Below, in pieces: positions 1 to 8,289 of a stretch of DNA of 64,000 bases. Under the pieces are notes generated by a model, which worked only from the letters and a program-made list of their open reading frames with translations, searched no databases and was not told the origin of the DNA. This DNA comes from Lacinutrix sp. MedPE-SW. Lineage in GTDB: Bacteria; Bacteroidota; Bacteroidia; Flavobacteriales; Flavobacteriaceae. Each line of letters starts with the position of its first letter. The first letter of the stretch is position 1. Made by a program: the position numbers and the translations under genes. Location: the NCBI RefSeq assembly GCF_001874145.1, contig NZ_MPCX01000005.1, positions 62,001 through 126,000 of the forward strand, given 5' to 3'.

Positions 1-750
1 TGCTAACTCTTCTACACGTTTACGGCTTAAACAGTAAACTATGCCTGTTTTACCTGAATTTTGTTTTACAAACCTTATAATATCACTATCTACCGTTTTT
101 GTTTTTGGGCGTACTTCATAATATAAATTAGGTCTATTAAAAGAGGCCTTAAAAGTGTTTGCATCTGTCATGCGAAGATTTTTAAGTATATCTTCTTGAA
201 CCTTTGGTGTTGCAGTTGCTGTTAAACCTATAATAGGTATATTATCTCCAATACGTTGTATTATGGTTCTCAGGTTACGGTATTCTGGCCTAAAGTCATG
301 TCCCCATTCACTAATACAGTGCGCTTCGTCTACTGCCATGAATGATATTTTTACACCACGTAAAAACTCAACGTTTTCTTCTTTTGTCAAGGATTCTGGT
401 GCCACATATAACAACTTGGTAATACCGTTTGTAATGTCTTCCTTAACCTGTTTAACTTCTGTTTTGTTTAAGGATGAATTAAGTACATGCGCAATACCGT
501 GCTCGTCTGAAACGCCACGAATTGCATCAACTTGATTTTTCATTAATGCTATTAAAGGAGATACAACTATTGCTGTACCTTCTTGCATTAAGGCTGGTAA
601 TTGGTAGCATAAGGATTTACCACCACCTGTTGGCATGATAACGAAAGTATTTTTTTTATCTAAAATACTCTCAATTACTTTTTCCTGTAAACCTTTGAAT
701 TCGCTAAATCCAAAATGTTTTTTTAGCGCAGCTTGAATTTCACTCTTCAC
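1..750 (-). CDS. recQ: RecQ family ATP-dependent DNA helicase (N-terminal part)
   Basis: ATP-dependent 3'-5' DNA helicase acting in recombination and repair. The reading frame is open from a GTG at 750 down to the left window edge, giving 250 codons; the C-terminal half lies outside. Visible motifs in order: Walker A PTGGGKS near residue 43, the DEAH-type box VDEAHC with EWGHDFR just after it (the RecQ aromatic-loop region), LTATAT motif III, and FNRPNLYYEV leading into the second RecA-like domain (IVYCLSRKRVEELA at the edge). The GTG start gives the usual RecQ N-terminus (SEIQAALKKHFGFSEFKG); I see no better ATG upstream before a stop. It is divergent from kdsD. No good -7 box was recognised for it in 751-988. 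Confidence 0.95.
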   Translation of the reverse strand, partial: MKSEIQAALKKHFGFSEFKGLQEKVIESILDKKNTFVIMPTGGGKSLCYQLPALMQEGTAIVVSPLIALMKNQVDAIRGVSDEHGIAHVLNSSLNKTEVKQVKEDITNGITKLLYVAPESLTKEENVEFLRGVKISFMAVDEAHCISEWGHDFRPEYRNLRTIIQRIGDNIPIIGLTATATPKVQEDILKNLRMTDANTFKASFNRPNLYYEVRPKTKTVDSDIIRFVKQNSGKTGIVYCLSRKRVEELA

Positions 751-886
751 TATTAATCTAAGGGATTAGTTATTTTACACATTTTCTCTCTTTTATTTTA
801 ATGACATTTAATTTAATCAACAAACAGTAGTAATTTTTTAAATCTCTTTTTTTAGAAACAAGTTAATGTTCCTCTTAATTTTTCGC

Positions 887-894
887 TAAATTTG
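887..894 (+). promoter_or_regulatory. Bacteroidota -7 box upstream of kdsD
   Basis: TAAATTTG matches the TAnnTTTG consensus of the Bacteroidota primary sigma factor. It would give a leader of about 90 bases before the kdsD start at 989. The -33 position carries TTA rather than TTG, so it is a one-box match. The rest of the 751-988 gap is AT-rich and shows no RNA gene. Confidence 0.55.
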
Positions 895-988
895 CATCAG
901 CATTAAATTACTTAATTAAAGTCATTTGCACAATATTTTAAAGATAACAAATCTTTTTAAAACAAGACTACCAAAAAAATGATAAATT

Positions 989-1954
989 TTGAATACTAAA
1001 GAATCTATTATAAAATTAGCTAAAGAAACCATCACTTTAGAAAGCGAATCTATTAAAAATTTAACCGCTTTACTTGACAATGACTTCCCTGATACTGTGG
1101 AGCTTATATACAAATCTAAAGGTCGTGTTATTATTACTGGAATTGGAAAAAGCGCTATAATTGCTACAAAAATTGTTGCTACCTTAAATTCTACTGGTAC
1201 ACCGGCTGTTTTTATGCATGCGGCAGATGCTATTCATGGTGATTTAGGCTTAATTTTAGAAGATGATGTTGTTATTTGTATTTCTAAAAGTGGAAACACA
1301 CCTGAAATTAAAGTTTTAGTTCCTTTAATTAAGAATGCAAAAAATAAAATGATTGCCATTACTGGTAATAAAGATTCTTTTTTAGGACAACAAGCTGATT
1401 TCGTTTTAAACGCATTTGTACAAAAAGAAGCTTGCCCTAATAATTTAGCGCCAACTACCAGTACAACTGCACAACTTGTAATTGGTGATGCTTTAGCAGT
1501 TTGTTTACTTGAACTTCGAGGATTTTCTAGTAAAGATTTTGCTAAATACCATCCTGGCGGCGCTTTAGGTAAAAAACTATATTTAAGAGTTCATGATTTA
1601 TCTTCTGTTAATAACAAACCTCAAGTAGCTCCAGACACAAACGTAAAGCAAGTTATTATTCAAATCTCTGAGAGTATGTTAGGTGTAACTGCAGTTGTAG
1701 AAAACAACAATATTGTAGGTATTATTACAGATGGTGATTTAAGACGTATGCTTACAAAAGTTGATGATTTCTCTAAACTTACGGCAAGAGATATTATGAG
1801 CAATAACCCTAAACGTATTGCAGAAGATGCTATGGCTGTAGATGCCATGGAAATTATGGAAAATAATGGCATTTCTCAATTATTGGTTGAGCATGATGGT
1901 AAATATGCTGGTGTAGTACACATTCATAATTTAATTAAAGAAGGCATTTTATAA
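989..1954 (+). CDS. kdsD: D-arabinose-5-phosphate isomerase, KpsF/GutQ family
   Basis: Interconverts ribulose-5-phosphate and arabinose-5-phosphate, the first step towards Kdo of the LPS inner core; cytoplasmic. At 321 aa it has the family length: an SIS sugar-isomerase domain (about residues 35-170, with GIGKSA at 51-56 and SKSGNT at 99-104) followed by two CBS domains (about 207-321). The start must be TTG at 989, because an in-frame stop lies at 983-985 and no ATG exists before residue 68. An out-of-frame ATG at 979 opens a six-codon peptide ending at 999 that overlaps this start. The stop TAA shares its last base with the tatC ATG, implying coupling. It heads a conserved flavobacterial unit with tatC, an AhpD-like gene and lptB. 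Confidence 0.95.
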   Translation: MNTKESIIKLAKETITLESESIKNLTALLDNDFPDTVELIYKSKGRVIITGIGKSAIIATKIVATLNSTGTPAVFMHAADAIHGDLGLILEDDVVICISKSGNTPEIKVLVPLIKNAKNKMIAITGNKDSFLGQQADFVLNAFVQKEACPNNLAPTTSTTAQLVIGDALAVCLLELRGFSSKDFAKYHPGGALGKKLYLRVHDLSSVNNKPQVAPDTNVKQVIIQISESMLGVTAVVENNNIVGIITDGDLRRMLTKVDDFSKLTARDIMSNNPKRIAEDAMAVDAMEIMENNGISQLLVEHDGKYAGVVHIHNLIKEGIL

Positions 1955-2799
1955 TGGCAAGTAAAAATGTAAACGAGATGTCTTTTCTTGATCATCTTGA
2001 GGATTTAAGATGGCATTTAATTAGAATATTTATTGCTATTGTACTATGTGGTACTGTGGCTTTTATATTTGGCACTTTTATTTTTGATAATATTATTATG
2101 TGGCCAAAAAAAATGTCGTTTCCTACTTACCAATGGCTTTGTAATTTATCTACTTTTTTTGGTATTAACGACACTACTTTTTGCCAAGCAGAGTTCCCTT
2201 TTATTATTCAAAATAGAACTATGGCCGGACAATTTTCGGCACATATTTGGACATCTGTTTATTCTGGATTTATTTTAGCATTCCCATATATTATCTATCA
2301 ATTATGGCACTTTATAAGTCCTGGAATGAAAGATAACGAACGTAAAAGCTCTAGAGGTTTTATAATAATATCATCTATACTTTTCTTTATTGGAGTACTC
2401 TTTGGGTATTTTATAATTATACCTTTATCTATAAACTTTTTAGCAAACTATAATGTTAGTGCCGAAATTTTAAACGAAATAGATATTAGTTCATACATCT
2501 CACTAATAAGATCTTCATCCTTAGCTGCAGGTTTTGTATTCGAGCTTCCTATAGTAATATTCTTCTTAACCAAAGTTGGTTTAGTAACACCAGAAATTTT
2601 AAAAAAATATAGAAAGTTTGCACTTGTTTTAGTGCTTATTCTTTCTGCTATAATAACGCCACCAGATATTGCAAGTCAAATTATTGTGGCTATACCAATA
2701 CTTATCCTTTACCAAGTAAGTATTTACATTTCGAGGATAGTAGTAAATAAACAGAAAAAGAAAGAAAATAAAGAAACAAAAGATGTCAGAGTTAGTTAA
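1954..2799 (+). CDS. tatC: Sec-independent (twin-arginine) translocase subunit TatC
   Basis: Inner-membrane receptor of the Tat pathway, which exports folded proteins with twin-arginine signals. It is 281 aa with the typical pattern: a conserved N-terminus (SFLDHLEDLRWHLIR, residues 9-23), six hydrophobic segments, the periplasmic stretch leading to FPYIIYQLWHFISPGMK, and the late FELPIVIFFLTKVGLVTPEILKKYRKF motif region. The first periplasmic loop is longer than in E. coli TatC, as is common in Bacteroidota. It overlaps kdsD by one base and the next gene by 17 bases, so the three are surely co-transcribed. No TatA/B gene is in the window. Confidence 0.96.
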   Translation: MASKNVNEMSFLDHLEDLRWHLIRIFIAIVLCGTVAFIFGTFIFDNIIMWPKKMSFPTYQWLCNLSTFFGINDTTFCQAEFPFIIQNRTMAGQFSAHIWTSVYSGFILAFPYIIYQLWHFISPGMKDNERKSSRGFIIISSILFFIGVLFGYFIIIPLSINFLANYNVSAEILNEIDISSYISLIRSSSLAAGFVFELPIVIFFLTKVGLVTPEILKKYRKFALVLVLILSAIITPPDIASQIIVAIPILILYQVSIYISRIVVNKQKKKENKETKDVRVS

Positions 2800-3133
2800 A
2801 GAATTCAACGATTATCGCTCTAAAATGAACGATAAAATATTAGCAGATAACAATAAAATTATAAAGCGCATTTTTAATCTAGATACTAACGCTTTTGCAG
2901 AAGGTGCTCTAGATGTTGCCACTAAAGAGTTATTAGGTTTAGTAGCCTCAATGGTTTTAAGATGTGACGATTGTGTAAAATACCATTTAGAAGCGTGTTA
3001 TAAAAACAATATTTCTAAAGAAAAAGTAGTTGAAACATTAAGTATTGCAATGCTTATAGGCGGAACAATAGTTATACCTCACTTACGTAGAGCTTACGAA
3101 TACTGGGATGCTTTAGAACAAACTAATAACTAA
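2783..3133 (+). CDS. Carboxymuconolactone decarboxylase / AhpD-like protein
   Basis: A 116-aa all-alpha protein of the CMD/AhpD family. The core shows LVASMVLRCDDCVKYHLEAC, with the CxxC pair C61/C64 and H68 that in AhpD form the thiol redox site; the following MLIGGTIVIPHLRRAYEYWD is also family-typical. This suggests a small thiol oxidoreductase or peroxidase partner rather than an aromatic-acid decarboxylase. It starts inside the 3' end of tatC (17-base overlap) and precedes lptB by 76 bases. The physiological substrate cannot be read from the sequence. Confidence 0.88.
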   Translation: MSELVKEFNDYRSKMNDKILADNNKIIKRIFNLDTNAFAEGALDVATKELLGLVASMVLRCDDCVKYHLEACYKNNISKEKVVETLSIAMLIGGTIVIPHLRRAYEYWDALEQTNN

Positions 3134-3209
3134 ATACCAAAGTTAAATTTTAGCTAAACAGAATCTCATTTATTTCTAGTTTACTATTTTTAGCACATAA
3201 TACTTAATT

Positions 3210-3950
3210 ATGAAATTAAAAGCCGAACATTTAATGAAGTCCTATAACGGACGAAAAGTTGTAAAAGACGTTTCTCTTGAAGTTAATACTGGAGAAATTG
3301 TTGGTTTATTAGGCCCAAATGGAGCCGGAAAAACCACTTCTTTTTATATGATTGTTGGTTTAATAAAACCTAACGGCGGTAGCATTCATTTAGAAGGTAC
3401 AAATATTACTAAATACCCAATGTATAAACGTGCACAAAGCGGCATTGGGTACTTAGCTCAAGAAGCTTCTGTTTTTAGAAAGTTAAGTATTGAAGATAAT
3501 ATTTTAAGTGTTTTACAATTAACTAAATTAAGTAAGAAAGAGCAATTACATAAAATGGAATCGCTTATTGAAGAATTTAGTTTAGGTCACATTAGAAAAA
3601 ACCGTGGCGATTTATTATCTGGTGGAGAACGTAGAAGAACCGAAATTGCTCGAGCTCTAGCAACCGATCCTAATTTTATTTTATTAGATGAACCTTTTGC
3701 CGGTGTAGATCCTGTTGCGGTAGAAGATATCCAGCGTATTATTGCACGCTTGGCGAAAAAAAATATTGGTATTCTTATTACCGATCATAACGTACAAGAA
3801 ACTTTAGCTATTACAGATAGAACCTATTTAATGTTTGAAGGTGGTATTTTAAAAGCAGGTGTTCCTGAAGATCTTGCTGCCGATGAAATGGTACGAAAAG
3901 TATATTTAGGACAAAATTTTGAACTACGTAAAACTAAGATTGATTTTTAA
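3210..3950 (+). CDS. lptB: LPS export ABC transporter ATP-binding protein LptB
   Basis: ATPase that powers LPS extraction from the inner membrane by the Lpt bridge (LptB2FG); cytoplasmic face. It has 246 aa with Walker A GPNGAGKT at 35-42, a Q-loop in GYLAQEAS, the signature LSGGE at 136-140, Walker B FILLDEP at 156-162 and the H-loop ITDHN. The LptB-type run around the signature ([15 protein letters not shown]) separates it from amino-acid ABC ATPases. It follows the AhpD-like gene; a weak TATTTTTA box at 3185-3192 could add local transcription. Its last 27 bases overlap the end of the convergent gene on the minus strand. Confidence 0.95.
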   Translation: MKLKAEHLMKSYNGRKVVKDVSLEVNTGEIVGLLGPNGAGKTTSFYMIVGLIKPNGGSIHLEGTNITKYPMYKRAQSGIGYLAQEASVFRKLSIEDNILSVLQLTKLSKKEQLHKMESLIEEFSLGHIRKNRGDLLSGGERRRTEIARALATDPNFILLDEPFAGVDPVAVEDIQRIIARLAKKNIGILITDHNVQETLAITDRTYLMFEGGILKAGVPEDLAADEMVRKVYLGQNFELRKTKIDF

Positions 3951-4238
3951 TTTTTTTTTTAGAGCTAGTACTATACTAAAAACTACTAAGCTATGTATAA
4001 ATACATTAATAAGCATATAGCCTAGACTGCTACTAAAGTTTAGTGCATAAAAAGGTAAATTTCTGCCGAGTAAATTAATAGGAAAACTTATAATAGCTAC
4101 TATTAAATTAGAAAACCGCGTTAATTCTAAAGCTCCAATTTTTGAGCTATTTGCATAAAATAAAACGTCTAATAAGACTATACTAATCTCCAGAATAAAT
4201 ACTAAAATATAAATTTTAAAAAATAATTTATATTTCAT
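3924..4238 (-). CDS. Small predicted membrane protein, function unknown
   Basis: About 104 aa, with three hydrophobic segments that look like transmembrane helices and a lysine-rich C-terminus. I prefer the ATG at 4238 (MKYKLFFK) to the in-frame ATG at 4271: the former overlaps the end of terC by only 11 bases (ATGAAATATAA), a normal coupled junction. Near the 3' end the frame runs through an A10 tract (T10 on the plus strand, 3951-3960), a slippage-prone site that could change the last few residues. The stop lies 27 bases inside lptB, convergent. I recognise no family. It is probably expressed with terC and pssA. Confidence 0.6.
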   Translation of the reverse strand: MKYKLFFKIYILVFILEISIVLLDVLFYANSSKIGALELTRFSNLIVAIISFPINLLGRNLPFYALNFSSSLGYMLINVFIHSLVVFSIVLALKKKLKINLSFT

Positions 4239-5049
4239 TTTTATTTTCAAGAGTATTTTCTCTTTCTGCAAGTAATTTCTTCTGGTAGCGACCTTGTACT
4301 ATGTCAATAACAACTAATACAGCAATTACAAAATAAAATGTTGTTTTACTCATTGGTACAATTTCTTCTCCAAATAATTTTAAATGTGCTAAATGCCCAC
4401 CTTCGGTAATAAGCATTATACCAACTATAAATAATATAAATAAGCCTAATACTTCGTACATTCTATTTTTAGCTAAAAACACAGATATTTTATCTGCCAT
4501 AAGCAGCATTAACAATCCACTAGCTACAATTGCGATTGCCATAACAATAAATGCAGTAGTTGCATTTTCAATTTCACTTGTTAAACCAATAGCCGCTAAA
4601 ATAGAATCGAAAGAAAAAACTAAATTCATAATTACAATACTTGTAATAACAGCACTTGCAGATTTGCTTCTTTTAGAGTCACCTTCAACGTCATAATCTA
4701 AATCTTTAAGCGAAATCATATGCCAAATCTCTTTAATAGCTGTATAAATAATAAAAGCGCCACCAGCTAACACTATTATACTATGCCCATTAAACGAAAA
4801 TTTAATAACATCTTCAATACCTCCAGTAAGCCAAGAAAATGGTTCTTGAAAAAAACCAATAATCCTTACTAAAACAAATAATAAAACAATTCTTAATACA
4901 ATAGCGATTAAAATTCCTTTTTTTCTAACACCCTTTTGTTTGTCTAATGGTGCTTTTTTAGACTCTAAAGAGATGTACAATAAGTTATCAAATCCTAATA
5001 CAGCTTGCAAAGCAACAAGCATTAAAAGTGTAAAAATAATTCCAGCCAT
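4228..5049 (-). CDS. TerC family integral membrane protein
   Basis: A 273-aa polytopic protein of the TerC/Alx family, whose members export metal ions such as manganese or affect tellurite resistance and membrane-protein metalation. Visible hallmarks are the first conserved acidic site GFDN (19-22) followed by SLESKKAP, and the second acidic repeat FSFDSILAAIGL (about 145-156), with about seven hydrophobic segments. The C-terminus is charged and cytoplasmic. It lies five bases downstream of pssA, forming a unit pssA-terC-small membrane protein. The transported ion cannot be determined here. Confidence 0.9.
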   Translation of the reverse strand: MAGIIFTLLMLVALQAVLGFDNLLYISLESKKAPLDKQKGVRKKGILIAIVLRIVLLFVLVRIIGFFQEPFSWLTGGIEDVIKFSFNGHSIIVLAGGAFIIYTAIKEIWHMISLKDLDYDVEGDSKRSKSASAVITSIVIMNLVFSFDSILAAIGLTSEIENATTAFIVMAIAIVASGLLMLLMADKISVFLAKNRMYEVLGLFILFIVGIMLITEGGHLAHLKLFGEEIVPMSKTTFYFVIAVLVVIDIVQGRYQKKLLAERENTLENKNEI

Positions 5050-5054
5050 TGATT

Positions 5055-5801
5055 TTAATTTTGGTTATTTTGAATTAATGAGAGTATGATATATAATAAA
5101 ATAATTATTGGTATTCCTGCAAAGTGAAGTACAATTAATAATACCAAACTTAATAATATAAAAACATAGCGTAAAGCATTGTTTTTAAACGTAAAGTCTT
5201 TAAATTTTAAAGCAAACAGTTTTATATTTGAATTTAATAAATAACAACTTAAAAGTGTTAATGCTATTAAAAACCATTGATTTAATATTATAGCATTTAT
5301 AGCATCACTATGTTGAAACTCCATTATTAAAGGCAAAGACATAATTAATAATGTATTTGCCGGTGTTGGTAAACCTTTAAAATAGGTTTGTTGCTCTTCA
5401 TCTACATTAAATTTAGCTAATCTATAGGCAGAAGCTAATGTTACAAATAAACCAATTATTGGTATCCAAGCCATAGAGAAACCAGACCAATGTAAAGACC
5501 ATTCGCTAGAAGCAGACATTGCAGGAGCATCTACAGCTAAGGCTATTAATTTATAAAGTATAATTCCTGGCACTAAACCACTTGTAACCATATCTGCTAA
5601 AGAGTCTAATTGTAAACCAATAGCACTTTGCGCGTTTAATTTTCTTGCCAAAAGACCATCAAAAAAATCAAAAAAGATTCCTAAAAACACAAATAATGCT
5701 GCTGTTACAAAATGATTATTAACAGCAAATAAAACAGCTATGCAGCCGCATAGTAAATTTAATAGTGTTATAAAATTTGGAATAAAGTTTTTTATTTGCA
5801 T
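5055..5801 (-). CDS. pssA: CDP-diacylglycerol-serine O-phosphatidyltransferase
   Basis: Makes phosphatidylserine from CDP-diacylglycerol and serine, the precursor of phosphatidylethanolamine; integral inner-membrane enzyme. The CDP-alcohol phosphotransferase motif D-G-x2-A-R-x8-G-x3-D-x3-D is complete (D48, G49, A52, R53, G62, D66, D70). At 248 aa with several hydrophobic segments it fits PssA type II. A plain CDP-alcohol transferase of another head group is possible but less likely given the length and the LNLLCG N-terminus. It is the first gene of a three-gene minus-strand unit. The region upstream contains TACTTTG, one base short of the -7 consensus. Confidence 0.9.
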   Translation of the reverse strand: MQIKNFIPNFITLLNLLCGCIAVLFAVNNHFVTAALFVFLGIFFDFFDGLLARKLNAQSAIGLQLDSLADMVTSGLVPGIILYKLIALAVDAPAMSASSEWSLHWSGFSMAWIPIIGLFVTLASAYRLAKFNVDEEQQTYFKGLPTPANTLLIMSLPLIMEFQHSDAINAIILNQWFLIALTLLSCYLLNSNIKLFALKFKDFTFKNNALRYVFILLSLVLLIVLHFAGIPIIILLYIILSLIQNNQN

Positions 5802-5980
5802 TGGTTAGTTTTTTGTAAAAATAACAAAGTATTTCAAATAAGAAATACGATACATACAATATACTTTTTAATTTCAAGTTTAATGTATACCAAAACAACT
5901 AAATTCTAAGCTTTTAAAGTATTTTAATAGTATAAACATTAATAAAGTTCGAAGTAAAAAAGTGACTAAAACTATTTGTT

Positions 5981-6011
5981 TTGAGTAAATAGAAAAATTA
6001 TACCATCTTTG
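5981..6011 (+). promoter_or_regulatory. Promoter of the PorV/PorQ-like gene
   Basis: TTG at 5981-5983, 20 bases, then CATCTTTG at 6004-6011 (one mismatch to TAnnTTTG). Transcription would begin around 6016-6018, only a few bases before the first possible start codon, so the message would be almost leaderless. The remainder of the 5802-6019 gap between the divergent pssA and this gene holds nothing else I can recognise. Confidence 0.55.
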
Positions 6012-6019
6012 TAAAAAAA

Positions 6020-7093
6020 TTGCAATTGAAACTACTACTTACGCTTGTTTTTTCTATAGTGTCTTTATCGCTATTTAGCCAAACTAAATATTCTAACGAA
6101 TTTATGAATATTGGTGTAGACGCAGCCGCTTTAGGCATGAGTAATGCCGTTGTTGCAAATACAAACGATGTTAATTCTGGATACTGGAATCCTGCTGGAT
6201 TAGTAAATTTAGAAGATAGCCAAATTGCTTTAATGCACTCAAGTTATTTTGCTAATATTGCTAATTACGATTATATCGCTTTTGCAAAACCGCTTGATGA
6301 TCGCAGTGCATTAGGTGTATCTGTAATTCGTTTTGCTGTAGATGACATTTTAGATACCACACAATTAATTGATGATGAAGGTAATGTAAATTACGACCGT
6401 ATTAGCTTATTCTCTACTGCAGACTATGGCGTTACAGTTTCATACTCAAGACGGTTACCAGTTCAAGGTTTTAGTTATGGTGTAAACGCCAAAGTTATAC
6501 GTCGTATAATTGGAGATTTTGCCAATTCTTGGGGATTTGGTTTAGATGCTGCCATACAATTTGAAACGCAAAACAATTGGAAATTTGGCATAATGGCTCG
6601 AGATATTACTACAACATTTAATGCATGGAGTTATGATGAAGAAGCTTTTGAACGTGTTAGAAATGCTGTTGAAGGTCAAAATCAAGAATTACCAGAAAGT
6701 ACAGAGATAACTATACCAAAATTACAAGTAGGTGTTTCTAAAAGTTACGTATTTAATTATGATTATTCGCTAAGAGCAGAGTTAGATTTAAATGTACGTT
6801 TTGAAGAAAACAACGATATAATTTCTACTTCATTCGCTAGTATAAATCCAGCATTTGGTTTTGAGTTTGGTTATATTAATATGATATATTTACGTGGAGG
6901 TATTGGGAATTTTCAAAACGAATTACAAATAGACAATACTAGCGAGAACTTAACATTTCAGCCTAGTTTAGGTCTAGGTTTTAAATACAAAGGCATACAT
7001 GTAGATTATGCTTTTACAGATATTGGCGACCAAAGTGTTGCTTTATATTCTAACGTTTTTTCTGTAAAATTAGATTTCAGTATCTTTAGATAG
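6020..7093 (+). CDS. PorV/PorQ family outer-membrane protein
   Basis: 357 aa with a signal peptide (about residues 1-20, ending LFSQ) and the PorV/PorQ family N-terminus: FMNIGVDAAALGMSNAVVA and then SGYWNPAGL, followed by alternating beta-strand-like segments and a C-terminal aromatic residue (Phe next to last). FadL-like beta barrel in the outer membrane; PorV shuttles substrates in the type IX secretion system, but paralogues like this one often have no assigned role. There is no ATG. Translation begins at TTG 6020 or, more likely, at TTG 6026, which gives a normal K-rich signal-peptide start (KLLLTLVF). It is followed after 14 bases by the Lnb-type gene. Confidence 0.82.
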   Translation: MQLKLLLTLVFSIVSLSLFSQTKYSNEFMNIGVDAAALGMSNAVVANTNDVNSGYWNPAGLVNLEDSQIALMHSSYFANIANYDYIAFAKPLDDRSALGVSVIRFAVDDILDTTQLIDDEGNVNYDRISLFSTADYGVTVSYSRRLPVQGFSYGVNAKVIRRIIGDFANSWGFGLDAAIQFETQNNWKFGIMARDITTTFNAWSYDEEAFERVRNAVEGQNQELPESTEITIPKLQVGVSKSYVFNYDYSLRAELDLNVRFEENNDIISTSFASINPAFGFEFGYINMIYLRGGIGNFQNELQIDNTSENLTFQPSLGLGFKYKGIHVDYAFTDIGDQSVALYSNVFSVKLDFSIFR

Positions 7094-7107
7094 TATTCTA
7101 AAAAATT

Positions 7108-8280
7108 ATGAAACAATTTCTCCTAGCCACTACTATATTTTTAAGTTTTTTTTCTTTTTCTCAAACTCCAATAATTACTAACAATACAGAAATTAGTATT
7201 ATTACAATTGGTCCAGGAAACTTATTAAATGATTCATTTGGCCACAACGGCTTTAGAGTAAAAAATGAGTATACAGATGTGATTTATGATTACGGACGCT
7301 ATAATTTTAAAGACCCCAATTTTTATTTAAACTTTGCACAAGGAAAGCTAAAATATTTAATGGGAAAAGCCCGTAGTAGTGATGTTATTGCTTTTTACAA
7401 AAGCCAAGATAGAACTATAAAAGAACAAGTTTTAAATATAGATAAAACTGAAAAACAAAAACTCTGGAGTTATTTAATAAATAATAATAAACCTGAAAAC
7501 CAAGCCTATTTATACGATTTTTTTTATGATAATTGTGCTACTAAAATTCGTGATGTTTTAGAGGAAACCTTAAATGGAAACATCACTTATAAAAACCCAG
7601 AAAATTATTCGCAAGAAACCTTTAGAACATTAATACAAAATAACTTACACTGGAATAATTGGGGTAGTTTTGGTATTAATCTTGCCTTAGGATCTGTAAT
7701 AGACCAAAAAGCAACTCCTAGAGAATATATGTTTTTGCCAGAAAATATTTTTAATTTTTATGAGCTAGCAACATTTAAAAAAAATAACACGCCAGTTGTA
7801 AAACAATCTAAAGTACTATACCTGTCTACTTACAACAAAGAAAACAACATGTTTTTATTTAGTCCATTATTAATTTTAAGTCTTTTAAGCACGTTAATTA
7901 TTTGGCTTACTTATAGGGATTATAAAAACAGTACTAGAAATAAATGGCTTGATATTTTTATACAATCTATTACAGGAATTATAGGTGTTTTACTCGTATT
8001 ACTTTGGTTTGCTACAGATCATACAGCAACCCAAAACAACTATAATTTACTTTGGGCTTTTCCTTTAGGTATTATAGCAGCTTTTCAAGCTTTCAAAAAA
8101 ACACCAAATACATGGTATTTAGGTTATTTAAAATTATTAATTATAATGCTTTGTTTAATGACTTTACATTGGGTAATAGGAGTACAACGTTTTGCTATTA
8201 CTTTAATACCAATTTTAATTGCATTATGTATTAGGTATATATTTTTAATTGGTTTTTATAAATTACAAAAAGTAAAATAA
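7108..8280 (+). CDS. Lnb-type (DUF4105) membrane protein, putative lipoprotein N-acyltransferase
   Basis: 390 aa: signal peptide (1-19), a periplasmic DUF4105 domain (about 25-230) and four to five C-terminal transmembrane helices (from about 245). The domain shows the conserved FGHN (His46) and YDFFYDNCATKIRD (Cys143), the likely catalytic pair. In Bacteroides a protein with this domain (Lnb) was shown to N-acylate lipoproteins, replacing Lnt, which Bacteroidota lack; the same role here is an inference from that family. It is probably co-transcribed with the PorV/PorQ-like gene. Its stop is nine bases from the end of the convergent polysaccharide operon, with no clear terminator between them. 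Confidence 0.82.
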   Translation: MKQFLLATTIFLSFFSFSQTPIITNNTEISIITIGPGNLLNDSFGHNGFRVKNEYTDVIYDYGRYNFKDPNFYLNFAQGKLKYLMGKARSSDVIAFYKSQDRTIKEQVLNIDKTEKQKLWSYLINNNKPENQAYLYDFFYDNCATKIRDVLEETLNGNITYKNPENYSQETFRTLIQNNLHWNNWGSFGINLALGSVIDQKATPREYMFLPENIFNFYELATFKKNNTPVVKQSKVLYLSTYNKENNMFLFSPLLILSLLSTLIIWLTYRDYKNSTRNKWLDIFIQSITGIIGVLLVLLWFATDHTATQNNYNLLWAFPLGIIAAFQAFKKTPNTWYLGYLKLLIIMLCLMTLHWVIGVQRFAITLIPILIALCIRYIFLIGFYKLQKVK

Positions 8281-8289
8281 TTTATAAAA

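Noticed and set aside
263-535. 90-codon plus-strand frame at the left edge
   Set aside because: Antisense to recQ, whose motifs run through the same bases.
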